Positions 1 through 8,124 of a stretch of 15,056 nt of DNA are shown here, piece by piece. Positions within the stretch are counted from its first letter, which is position 1. Every line of letters begins with the position of its first letter. This stretch comes from an uncultured Bacteroidota bacterium. Its GTDB lineage: Bacteria; Bacteroidota; Bacteroidia; Flavobacteriales; UA16. The stretch is taken from assembly GCA_902578505.1 (NCBI GenBank), contig CACHDD010000023.1:1-15056 (forward strand). Direction: 5' to 3'. A program made the position numbers and the translations under genes. The notes under the pieces were generated by a model, which saw only the letters and a list, made by a program, of their open reading frames with translations, did not search any database and was not told where the DNA came from.

Positions 1-532
1 TTCTCCAATTCCTGTAAACGATGATGGTCAATATCTATGGGCAGGTCCTATGATGAACTTTGATTTAGGTTGTGGTGACCCAACTGCATGTAATTTCTCA
101 GGAAATCCATGTGAGTTGAGTGTAGCATGTTCATTCCCAGGCTGTACAGATTCGAATGCGGATAACTACAATGCAACAGCTGGTTGTGACGATGGTTCAT
201 GTATCTACTTAGGATGTACTAATTCAGATGCACCTAACTATGATCCAAACGCTACTGACGATGATGGATCATGTATAGAAGTAGTTTCTGGATGTACAGA
301 TATCAATGCTACTAACTACGACCCAACTGCTAATACTGACGATGGTTCATGTATCATCCCAGGTTGTACGTATGCTGATGCAAACAATTACAATATGGGA
401 GCAAATGATGACGATGGTTCTTGTGAATTCTCTCTAGGTAATGATTGTGTAGGCGATCTAAACGGTGACGGAGTAGCTGCAACAAGTGACCTTCTATTAT
501 TCCTTTCTGTCTTTGGAAATGAATGTGATTAA
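1..532 (+). CDS. C-terminal end of an exported repeat protein with a dockerin-like tail (5' partial)
   Basis: The frame is open to the left edge (first full codon at base 2), so the methionine at base 50 is internal and the true start is outside the window. What remains is about 176 residues. After a short unassigned stretch (SPIPVNDDGQYLWAGP) comes one degenerate and four clear copies of a 21-residue unit, GCTDxxAxNYxxxAxxDDGSC, at bases 140-202, 212-274, 290-352 and 362-424. The two or more cysteines per unit suggest disulfides and an extracellular location; the Asp-rich loop may bind calcium. The last 30 residues contain DLNGDGVAATSDLLLFL, resembling one half of a type I dockerin calcium loop. 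Such repeats and tails are common at the C-termini of large secreted Flavobacteriales proteins. No T9SS sorting domain follows. The catalytic or binding part is missing, so function is unknown; the operon suggests a role in alpha-glucan use. Confidence 0.85.
   Translation, partial: SPIPVNDDGQYLWAGPMMNFDLGCGDPTACNFSGNPCELSVACSFPGCTDSNADNYNATAGCDDGSCIYLGCTNSDAPNYDPNATDDDGSCIEVVSGCTDINATNYDPTANTDDGSCIIPGCTYADANNYNMGANDDDGSCEFSLGNDCVGDLNGDGVAATSDLLLFLSVFGNECD
140..424 (+). repeat. Four tandem Cys/Asp-rich 63-bp coding units
   Basis: Four units start at 140, 212, 290 and 362, giving periods of 72, 78 and 72 bases. Each encodes the 21-residue GCT...DDGSC pattern separated by 3-5 linker residues. 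A degenerate fifth copy (GCGDPTACNF...) lies at 68-130, also 72 bases upstream of the first clear unit. The bases tgacgatggttcatgtatc occur exactly at 187-205 and 337-355, 150 bases apart. These are protein repeats, not a mobile or CRISPR array. Confidence 0.85.
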
Positions 533-571
533 AGTGATCAAAATTCTAGTTTAATTTTTTAATATTTTAGA

Positions 572-2287
572 ATGCGATTTTTGTTAATGTCTTTCTTGAG
601 CATTTGTGTTTTGTTAAACTCATATGCTCAAGAAAGCAATGTCACTTTCAATGTAGACATGAACACCACGGCAATATCACCTAACGGAGTTCATCTTGCT
701 GGTTCATTTCAAAATTGGGACCCAAGTACACTTGAACTTGAAGACCCTGATGTCGACGGTATATATAGCATAACCGTTGCACTTGAAAACGACAGTACTT
801 TTGAATACAAATTCATCAATGGTAATAGTTGGGGAAATGAAGAAAATTCAATTTCTTTCATTGATTGTAACGGAGTTGATGATCAAAATGGTGGTCTAAA
901 TCGAGTAATTGAAACAACAAATACAGATATTAATATAAATACAGTTTGTTTTGGATCTTGTGACATATGTCCTGAAATAAATGAAAATTCTGTAACATTT
1001 TCAGTCGATATGAGTCTGGAAACTATCAATAACTCGGGTATATATCTCACAGGCGATTTTATGAATCACCTAGGTTATACTGATTGGTCAACAGATATTT
1101 TACAGTTATCTAATGAAGAAGGAAGTAATGTTTATTCAATTACTTTATCTGGAATACCTAACGGCTCATACAACTACAAATTTCTAAATGGTAACTCATG
1201 GGGATATGATGAAAATCTAGGTGGTCTTCCATGTGCAATTTCTGATGGCTTTGGGTCATTTATAAGAACTTTTTCAATTACTACTGGCACAACTCAAGTT
1301 GGACCGTTTTGTTATGAAGAATGTGAAGCTTGTGATTTTCCAGTAAGTGTGTTATTCAAAGTCGATATGACAAATGAAGCAATTTCACCTAATGGTGTTC
1401 ATATTGCTGGCGAATTTCAAAATTGGGATCCTGCTGCAAGTCAAATGTCTGATGAAGATGGAGATGGTATTTTTGAGTTAGGCTTTGAAATTAATGTTGG
1501 TACTTATGAGTTTAAGTATGTAAATGGAAATGATTGGGATGGAATGGCTAACGACAACGAATCAATTCCATCTTCTTGTAATGTAAACGGAAATCGAGAA
1601 ATTATAATTAACTCTGATACAACTGTCCAGTATTGTTATAATCAATGCTATGATATGTGTCTTGATTATCCTGATCCTGCAGAAGTTGTTTTTACAGTTG
1701 ATATGTCTAATGAAGAAATTGAAGGATCAGGTGTATGGATAATTGGCAGTTTTACTGATCCACAATGGCAAAATGGAAGAATTCAAATGTTTGAGTTGGA
1801 TGATTATCAAGGAGTTTATTCAACATCAATTTTAGTAGATGGTCCAGAAGAAATTTCTTATAAATTTTCTAATGGTGAACCTTTGCTAGGTAGTCCTTTC
1901 CAAGATGGAGAGAGTTTTGATTTTGCAACAGATAGTTGTGGTAACCCAAATGGTATAGGGGGGTGGAACCGCTCATTTACAAGATCTGGTTTTGATGAAT
2001 CGGCTGGAATATTTTGTTATAATAGTTGCGAAAATTGTAACGAGTTAAATATTGATTTTGGAATTGGAATTGGAGAATACGCTGACTCCTTTGATCTTAC
2101 ATTATATCCAAACCCCGCAAGAGAAATCGTTTATTTTAACGAAAGGATTAACTACAAAATTTTTTCTCCTTCAGGAAACCTTATAATAGATGGAAATGGT
2201 AGTCAGGTTGACGTATCGTCTCTATCTAAAGGAATATATTTTGTTTTAAGTGATAAAAATAGCTATCTAAAGTTTATCAAATTCTAG
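572..2287 (+). CDS. Four-domain putative surface starch-binding protein with T9SS sorting domain
   Basis: This 571-residue exported protein has a signal peptide (about 1-20, ending NSYAQ). Four immunoglobulin-like modules follow at about 22-133, 138-254, 257-363 and 370-489. Each opens with a VxFxVDM strand followed by a G(x)F motif, and domains 1 and 3 carry AGxFQNWDP, the hallmark of glycogen/starch-binding E-set modules (CBM20/CBM48-like). Each domain ends in a cysteine cluster (CFGSCDIC, CYEECEAC, CYNQCYDMC, CYNSCENC) and has one more internal cysteine. Residues 508-571 form a T9SS type A sorting domain (LYPNPAREI ... SKGIYFV). No catalytic domain is visible. I infer a cell-surface alpha-glucan-capture protein taking the role of SusE/SusF. 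It lies 39 bases after the preceding gene and 13 before the GH13 gene. The exact CBM family is not certain. Confidence 0.85.
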   Translation: MRFLLMSFLSICVLLNSYAQESNVTFNVDMNTTAISPNGVHLAGSFQNWDPSTLELEDPDVDGIYSITVALENDSTFEYKFINGNSWGNEENSISFIDCNGVDDQNGGLNRVIETTNTDININTVCFGSCDICPEINENSVTFSVDMSLETINNSGIYLTGDFMNHLGYTDWSTDILQLSNEEGSNVYSITLSGIPNGSYNYKFLNGNSWGYDENLGGLPCAISDGFGSFIRTFSITTGTTQVGPFCYEECEACDFPVSVLFKVDMTNEAISPNGVHIAGEFQNWDPAASQMSDEDGDGIFELGFEINVGTYEFKYVNGNDWDGMANDNESIPSSCNVNGNREIIINSDTTVQYCYNQCYDMCLDYPDPAEVVFTVDMSNEEIEGSGVWIIGSFTDPQWQNGRIQMFELDDYQGVYSTSILVDGPEEISYKFSNGEPLLGSPFQDGESFDFATDSCGNPNGIGGWNRSFTRSGFDESAGIFCYNSCENCNELNIDFGIGIGEYADSFDLTLYPNPAREIVYFNERINYKIFSPSGNLIIDGNGSQVDVSSLSKGIYFVLSDKNSYLKFIKF

Positions 2288-2300
2288 AAGTAGTGATATC

Positions 2301-5105
2301 ATGCAAAAGCTGCTCTTGCTATTTACGATAATATCGCCGGTTTTTTTATTTGGCCAAGTAGTGTCTACGCCCTACTTCCCTTCACAAAATGACTATGTAA
2401 CTATTACTTATGATGCATCTCAAGGAAATCAAGAACTTCTTGGAATTAATGATGTATTTATTCATTGTGGGGTGATAACAAATTTAAGTGATGATTTAAA
2501 TGATTGGCAACATGTTATGGGAGACTGGGGGAATGGAAACCCTGATTTTCTGATGACCAATATCTCCAATAATTTACATGAATTCTCCTTTCAAATTAAT
2601 GAATATTTTAACTTGTTGCCCAACGAAACTGTTTCTCACATTGTTTTTGTGTTTAGTGATATTTCTGGAGATTACGTAGGTAGAGCATTTAATGGAGATG
2701 ATATATACCTTCCAATTACAAATAATGAATTTTCAGCTGGTTTTGTCTCACCAAATAATGAAATATTAATTTATAGTCTTGAGAGTGAATTTGAGATTAT
2801 TGGCGCTGCCTCTGAAAATTGTCAACTAGAGATTTTATACGAAGGAGATGTTGTTTCATCAGGAGAATTCACATCTAATACTACGCTTAGTTTTGACGCT
2901 CAAGAATATGGTTCGGGACTTCACGAATTTACGTTTAAAGCTGAAGCACAAGACCTACAAATTTTTGATACGTTGAACATTATCATTCAACCAAATAATT
3001 TATTAATTAGTGAGCCAGAGGGGCTTGAATATGGAATAAATTATACTTCTTCAAATCAAGTTACTTTAAAGGTTGATGCTCCAAATAAAGACTTTATATA
3101 TGTTCTTGGTGATTTTAATAATTGGGAATACGATATAAATTATTTAATGAATAAAGATCCAGAAACACAAAATTTTTGGATTACCATTGACCAACTAGAT
3201 AATCAGGCGGAGTACAGATTTCAATATTCTATTGATTTTGAATTTCTTCGAATTGCAGATGTATATGCTGAGAAGGTTTTAGATCCATATCATGATCACT
3301 TCATACCTGAATCAAATTATCCAGATTTGATAGAATATCCTACAGGAAATGTGAAAGATATTGTTTCTGTTTTTCAAATAAATGATCCGTCTTCTTATGA
3401 ATGGTCATCCAATAGTTTTTCTCCACCTGAAAAAGAGAACTTAATAATCTATGAGTTGCTGATCCGGGATTTTTTAGAATCACAGTCGTATACAGACCTC
3501 ATTGATACTTTAGATTACATCAAATATATCGGTATAAATGCAATACAGCTTATGCCAATTTCAGAATTTGATGGAAATAATTCATGGGGTTATAATCCTT
3601 CATTTTACTTTGCACCTGACAAAATGTATGGCAATAAAAATCTTTTGAAAAAATTTATAGATGAATGCCATCAACGTGGAATTGCTGTTATCATGGACAT
3701 AGCTTTAAATCATTCTTTTGGGAGTAATCCCCAAGTAAGAATGTATTTTAATGAAGATATAGGAGAATGGGGGCAACCAAGCCCTGATAATCCATGGTTC
3801 AACCAGCAACCAACTCACGATTTTAATGTAGGTTATGACTATAACCATGAGTCTGAAAAAACACAAGATTTCTGCAAAAGAGTATTGGAATTTTGGGTTG
3901 ACGAATATCGTATTGATGGTTTTAGACTTGATCTATCAAAAGGTTTCACGCAAAATAATACGATTGGAAATATTGAATTATGGAACGCATATGATCAAAG
4001 CAGAATAGATATTCTAAATGAATATGCTAATTCTGTATGGTCTACTAATCCAGAAAAGTATTTTATCCTTGAGCATTTTGCTAATAATGACGAAGAACAA
4101 GTATTATCTGAAAATGGATTTTTACTTTGGGGAAATTTGCATTCGAATTATTCAGAAGCGAGCATGGGATATGGAGGTGATTTTAGTTGGGGAGTTTATT
4201 CAAATAGAGGTTGGAATAATCCTCACTTAATAACATATATGGAAAGTCATGATGAAGAGCGTTTGATGTATAATAATATTAATTATGGAAATTCATTATC
4301 GGATTATTTTATTCAAATGAGTAATACTGCTCTTGAAAGACAAGAACTGTCATTTGTGTTTTTACTTCCCATACCTGGTCCAAAAATGATTTGGCAATTT
4401 GGAGAAATGGGATACGATTATTCAATTAATTACTGCGAAAATGGAACTATAAGTGATGATTGTAGAACAGCTCCAAAGCCAGTTCGATGGGATTATCTAA
4501 TAAATCCTAATAGAGTAAAACTTCTCAAAACGGTAAAAGCTCTAAATTTCTTAAAAACAGAATACAATGTATTTAAAACCTCTGATTTTAACTATAATTT
4601 AAACGGAAGTATAAAAAAAATTAACTTATACTCCCCAACCGAAAACGTCTGTATTGTTGGTAATTTCGGTCTACAAACACAAGAGACATCTCCAGACTTT
4701 CCTTATTCTGGAATTTGGTATAATTACTTTGAAGGAACAGATTTAGAAGTAAATGATATAAATATGACTTTTCAGTTAGATGCTGGAGAATATTTAATAT
4801 TTACAGATTTCGAAACTCCAACACCTGATTTATCGTCTAATATTCAACTTGGTGTTCATCATGAATATATGACGAATCGTAATGTGACTGTTTTTCCAAA
4901 CCCAACAAAGGAAATTTTGAATATAGAATCCCAATTCGAAATAGAGAAGTGCGAAATTTTTAGTCTTTCAGGAAAAAAGTTATTGTCTTTTAATACTTCT
5001 TTGGATACGTTAGATTGCTCTCAACTCTGTAATGGAATCTACACCATTATTATTACTTTAAAAACTGGTCATCTTGTAAGAAAAAAGCTTTTAATTAATG
5101 GTTAA
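2301..5105 (+). CDS. Secreted GH13 alpha-amylase-family enzyme with T9SS sorting domain
   Basis: This 934-residue protein has a signal peptide (about 1-18, LFGQ). Unassigned beta-rich domains cover about 20-235 and a CBM48-like E-set about 250-330 (LGDFNNW at 269-275). A GH13 barrel follows from about 378. The GH13 conserved regions are visible: DIALNH (466-471); GFRLDLSKG with nucleophile D544; ILEHF with acid/base E591; ESHDEE with transition-state stabiliser D651. MPISEFDGNNSWGYNP (418-433) is also typical. Residues from about 863 form a T9SS type A sorting domain (VFPNPTKEIL ... NGIYTI). It should hydrolyse alpha-1,4 and perhaps alpha-1,6 glucan bonds outside the cell, the role SusG plays in Bacteroides. 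However, it is exported by T9SS rather than being a lipoprotein. Its last 8 bases overlap the susC start. The GH13 subfamily and bond preference cannot be fixed by eye. Confidence 0.93.
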   Translation: MQKLLLLFTIISPVFLFGQVVSTPYFPSQNDYVTITYDASQGNQELLGINDVFIHCGVITNLSDDLNDWQHVMGDWGNGNPDFLMTNISNNLHEFSFQINEYFNLLPNETVSHIVFVFSDISGDYVGRAFNGDDIYLPITNNEFSAGFVSPNNEILIYSLESEFEIIGAASENCQLEILYEGDVVSSGEFTSNTTLSFDAQEYGSGLHEFTFKAEAQDLQIFDTLNIIIQPNNLLISEPEGLEYGINYTSSNQVTLKVDAPNKDFIYVLGDFNNWEYDINYLMNKDPETQNFWITIDQLDNQAEYRFQYSIDFEFLRIADVYAEKVLDPYHDHFIPESNYPDLIEYPTGNVKDIVSVFQINDPSSYEWSSNSFSPPEKENLIIYELLIRDFLESQSYTDLIDTLDYIKYIGINAIQLMPISEFDGNNSWGYNPSFYFAPDKMYGNKNLLKKFIDECHQRGIAVIMDIALNHSFGSNPQVRMYFNEDIGEWGQPSPDNPWFNQQPTHDFNVGYDYNHESEKTQDFCKRVLEFWVDEYRIDGFRLDLSKGFTQNNTIGNIELWNAYDQSRIDILNEYANSVWSTNPEKYFILEHFANNDEEQVLSENGFLLWGNLHSNYSEASMGYGGDFSWGVYSNRGWNNPHLITYMESHDEERLMYNNINYGNSLSDYFIQMSNTALERQELSFVFLLPIPGPKMIWQFGEMGYDYSINYCENGTISDDCRTAPKPVRWDYLINPNRVKLLKTVKALNFLKTEYNVFKTSDFNYNLNGSIKKINLYSPTENVCIVGNFGLQTQETSPDFPYSGIWYNYFEGTDLEVNDINMTFQLDAGEYLIFTDFETPTPDLSSNIQLGVHHEYMTNRNVTVFPNPTKEILNIESQFEIEKCEIFSLSGKKLLSFNTSLDTLDCSQLCNGIYTIIITLKTGHLVRKKLLING

Positions 5106-8100
5106 AAAGTTTTTGATATTAGCTTTTGTCGCCTTTGGATTTGATGCAGTATCTAATGCTCAAAAAATTTCTGGTACTGTTACGGATACTTATGGTAACC
5201 CACTATCTTTTTCTAGCGTTTACGTTGAAGAGCTACAAAAAGGAACTAGTGTTGATTTTAATGGAAAATACGAAATTGCTATTAGTCAGATTGGAACCTA
5301 TAATATTACATTTTCATATATAGGATACAAAAGCGAAAAAAGAACAATATCATTGATTAAAAGCTCTCAAGTAGAGATATTAAATATACAACTTCAGGAA
5401 GAATCTTCATATATAGAAGAGGTAATTGTCACTGGTTACGCAGTTGACAGAAGAAGGGATTTGACGGGTACAATTGTAAAATTAGATGCCAAAGATATTA
5501 CTGACATTCCCGCTCCAAGTTTTGAAGCCGCGCTTCAAGGTAAGGCTGCAGGTGTTCAAATAACTCAGGGTAGTGGTATGGCTGGGTCATCTTCTATAGT
5601 TCGTATTCGAGGTATTGCTTCAATAAGTGCCGGTGGAGATCCATTATATGTACTAGATGGTATCCCAGTTACTCAAGATTATTTCATAAAAGGTAATGCA
5701 GGTGGAATGAATAATAATCCACTTGCCACTATTAATCCTAATGATATTGAATCTATTGAGATTTTAAAGGATGCTGCAGCTACAGGTATTTATGGATCAC
5801 GCGGTGCCAATGGCGTGATTTTAATCACAACAAAAAAAGCCAAAAAAACTGGTATTTCCTATGACTTTACAAGTAGAATCGGTGTCTCAGCTCCAACAGC
5901 TCTTCCAAAGATGACGGATACTGAAAGCTATCTGACATTATACCAAGAAGCATGGGAGAATGATGGCAATGTTGGTTTGGCACCTTTACCAGGTGGTATA
6001 AGTTGGGAAGATGCAATAAATAATAATACTAATTGGATCAAAGAGACGGTTGGTATTGGAGTCAAAAACGCATACAGCTACTCAATTAAGTATAAAAACA
6101 AAGATTTTAATATCTACTCTAATCTTAGCTATGATATAAATGACAGTTATTTAATTGGTAACAGTTATGAAAGACTAAGTGGCCGAATGAATTTTGATTA
6201 TAATTTCTCCGACAAATTTACAATTTCAGGAAATTTATCAAGAAGTAATGGGATAAACAATAGAGTTGATGGAGCATGGTCTGGAGGACTTGGTGAAGCG
6301 ATGTCTACAGCTCTACCTATTTATCCTATTTTTATTAATGACAGTACTTATTTTCAAGGTGCAAGTAATCCTGTAAGGACAAGGGAGTTGAAACAGTGGA
6401 CAAATATTGAAAAAAGAGGTATATATAACCTATCTACAACATATCGCATAAATGATAAATTGTATTTGAAAGGATCCGCTTCTCAAGATTTGATGAATTT
6501 CACAGAGGATATTTATATTCCACAATTATTGAATCCTTTTTTCGATCATGCTGGACAAGCCAATAGATACAATACCCGAATCGAAAATCAAAACATTAAT
6601 TTTATTTCTGGATATAATAATAATGATATTTTTAGTAATAAATATTCTTTTCTTTTTGGTTACGAATATCAAAAGTCACAAAATCAGTATTCATCTATTT
6701 CAACTAATAATGTTCTTGGGCCAATAAATCAAGTAAGTTACCTAGATACAACAATTGAACTAAGCTCTCCATCATCTCGATATGCATTTCTAAGTTATTT
6801 TACTAGAGGTAAATACAATATTCAAGACAAGTTCTATTTTCAAGGCACTATGAGAATTGATGGTTCATCGAGATTTGGATCAAATAATGTTTATGGTTAT
6901 TTCCCATCAGCTTCATTTGCTTACATATTATCTGAAGAAAAATTTATCAAACAAGCAGATAAGATTAACTTTTTAAAATTTAAAGTTAGTTATGGAAAAA
7001 CAGGGAATGCGAATATTCCTAACGATCAATGGAGAGCAACTTTTTCAGACACAACAAATTCAATAAGTTATAATAACGAACCAATAATCTTTCCAATTAG
7101 ACGTGAAAATCCTGACTTGAAATGGGAATCATCAAAAACTCTTGATGTAGGGATTGAAGGCGGTTTATATGATGATCGTATTCACTTCACGCTTGAAGCT
7201 TACAGAAAATATACAGATGGTGTTATTATGGATATTTCTCTGCCACCTTCATCTGGTTTTACAAGTTATTGGGACAATGTTGGAGAAATATTAAATAAAG
7301 GAATTGAATTTAGTTTAGTTTCACACAATATTGAAAAACAAAATTTTAGGTGGTCCACTAATTTTAATATTGCTCATAATTATAATGAGATAGTTAGTAT
7401 TGGACCATATTCTGAAGATGCTGTTGCTGGGGGAACAAATGATACAAGAGTTGTTGTAGGTATGCCTGTTGGAACAAACTTTTTAGTTAGATTTTCTCAT
7501 GTTGACCCAGAAAATGGTAGACCTGTATATCTTGATATAAATGGTAATGAAACATATGATTGGGATCCTTCTAATCGTGTACCTGTTGGAGATGTTCTTC
7601 CTGACTTTGTAGGAGGTTTAACAAATACTTTTTCTGCTAGAAACTTTGAAGTAGGTTTAGTCTTAACTTTTCAAGTTGGTGGAGATATATATGATTCTTC
7701 CTCAAAGCGTCAGCTTGGTGTCGTTACTGACTGGAATTTTGACGAAAGAATTTATGATCGATGGAGAGAGCCGGGTGATATAGCAACTTATCCAGTATTA
7801 ACTATGGATCCATCAACATATGGTGCTTCTACTCCTTGGATAAATACTGACTTATGGTTGCATGATGGAAGCTATTTGAGATTTAGAAATTTATCGTTAG
7901 CATACAATGTCCCAAAATCAAAAATCGAAAATTGGAAAATTGACAAGTTGCGGTTTGAAATCTCTGCAACAAACTTTCTGACAATCACCAAATATCCTGG
8001 TTTAGATCCAGAAATTGCAAGAGATTTTGAGGACAATGCTGATAGAAATATGAGTGCAAACATTACATTTTTAACACCACCTCAAGAGAAAACTGTAAAT

Positions 8101-8124
8101 CTTAGTATTAATATAAGCTTCTAA
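5098..8124 (+). CDS. susC: SusC-family TonB-dependent outer-membrane transporter
   Basis: At 1008 residues it is the usual length for a SusC transporter, which imports oligosaccharides across the outer membrane using TonB energy with SusD as lid. Visible in order: a signal peptide (about 1-21, SNAQ); a carboxypeptidase-regulatory-like domain (about 23-100, ISGTVTDTYGNPL); the TonB box region EEVIVTGYA (107-115); and the plug with LQGKAAGVQI, VRIRG, PLYVLDGIPV and the family signature EILKDAAATGIYGSRGANGV (221-240). A long beta-barrel follows, ending in the aromatic-terminated strand VNLSINISF. No N-terminal STN signalling domain is present, so it is not expected to drive an anti-sigma factor. 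The start overlaps the GH13 gene by 8 bases and the stop overlaps the susD start by one base, suggesting coupled translation. The substrate (alpha-glucan oligosaccharides) is inferred from neighbours. Confidence 0.97.
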   Translation: MVKKFLILAFVAFGFDAVSNAQKISGTVTDTYGNPLSFSSVYVEELQKGTSVDFNGKYEIAISQIGTYNITFSYIGYKSEKRTISLIKSSQVEILNIQLQEESSYIEEVIVTGYAVDRRRDLTGTIVKLDAKDITDIPAPSFEAALQGKAAGVQITQGSGMAGSSSIVRIRGIASISAGGDPLYVLDGIPVTQDYFIKGNAGGMNNNPLATINPNDIESIEILKDAAATGIYGSRGANGVILITTKKAKKTGISYDFTSRIGVSAPTALPKMTDTESYLTLYQEAWENDGNVGLAPLPGGISWEDAINNNTNWIKETVGIGVKNAYSYSIKYKNKDFNIYSNLSYDINDSYLIGNSYERLSGRMNFDYNFSDKFTISGNLSRSNGINNRVDGAWSGGLGEAMSTALPIYPIFINDSTYFQGASNPVRTRELKQWTNIEKRGIYNLSTTYRINDKLYLKGSASQDLMNFTEDIYIPQLLNPFFDHAGQANRYNTRIENQNINFISGYNNNDIFSNKYSFLFGYEYQKSQNQYSSISTNNVLGPINQVSYLDTTIELSSPSSRYAFLSYFTRGKYNIQDKFYFQGTMRIDGSSRFGSNNVYGYFPSASFAYILSEEKFIKQADKINFLKFKVSYGKTGNANIPNDQWRATFSDTTNSISYNNEPIIFPIRRENPDLKWESSKTLDVGIEGGLYDDRIHFTLEAYRKYTDGVIMDISLPPSSGFTSYWDNVGEILNKGIEFSLVSHNIEKQNFRWSTNFNIAHNYNEIVSIGPYSEDAVAGGTNDTRVVVGMPVGTNFLVRFSHVDPENGRPVYLDINGNETYDWDPSNRVPVGDVLPDFVGGLTNTFSARNFEVGLVLTFQVGGDIYDSSSKRQLGVVTDWNFDERIYDRWREPGDIATYPVLTMDPSTYGASTPWINTDLWLHDGSYLRFRNLSLAYNVPKSKIENWKIDKLRFEISATNFLTITKYPGLDPEIARDFEDNADRNMSANITFLTPPQEKTVNLSINISF

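Noticed and set aside
140..424. Regularly spaced repeats that could suggest a CRISPR array
   Set aside because: The units are in frame, diverge in sequence, have 9-15 base linkers rather than spacers, and encode a known extracellular repeat pattern.
50..532. Separate 160-residue gene starting at base 50
   Set aside because: The frame is open to the window edge and the protein lacks a signal peptide at that methionine, so it is the end of a longer gene.
543..573. ATTCTA ... TAGAAT inverted repeat between the first two genes
   Set aside because: Six AT-rich base pairs with a 19-base loop is too weak for a terminator, and the second arm overlaps the next start codon.
572..2287. CxxxCxxC-type cysteine clusters resembling the radical SAM motif
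   Set aside because: They recur at the end of each beta-sandwich domain in an exported protein, with no radical SAM barrel; disulfides are far more likely than an iron-sulfur cluster.
4018..4230. 70-residue + strand open frame
   Set aside because: It lies wholly inside the GH13 gene in another frame and has no recognisable features.
5126..5323. 65-residue + strand open frame
   Set aside because: It is a shadow frame inside the N-terminal part of susC.
7872..8063. 63-residue - strand open frame
   Set aside because: It is antisense to the well-supported 3' end of susC.
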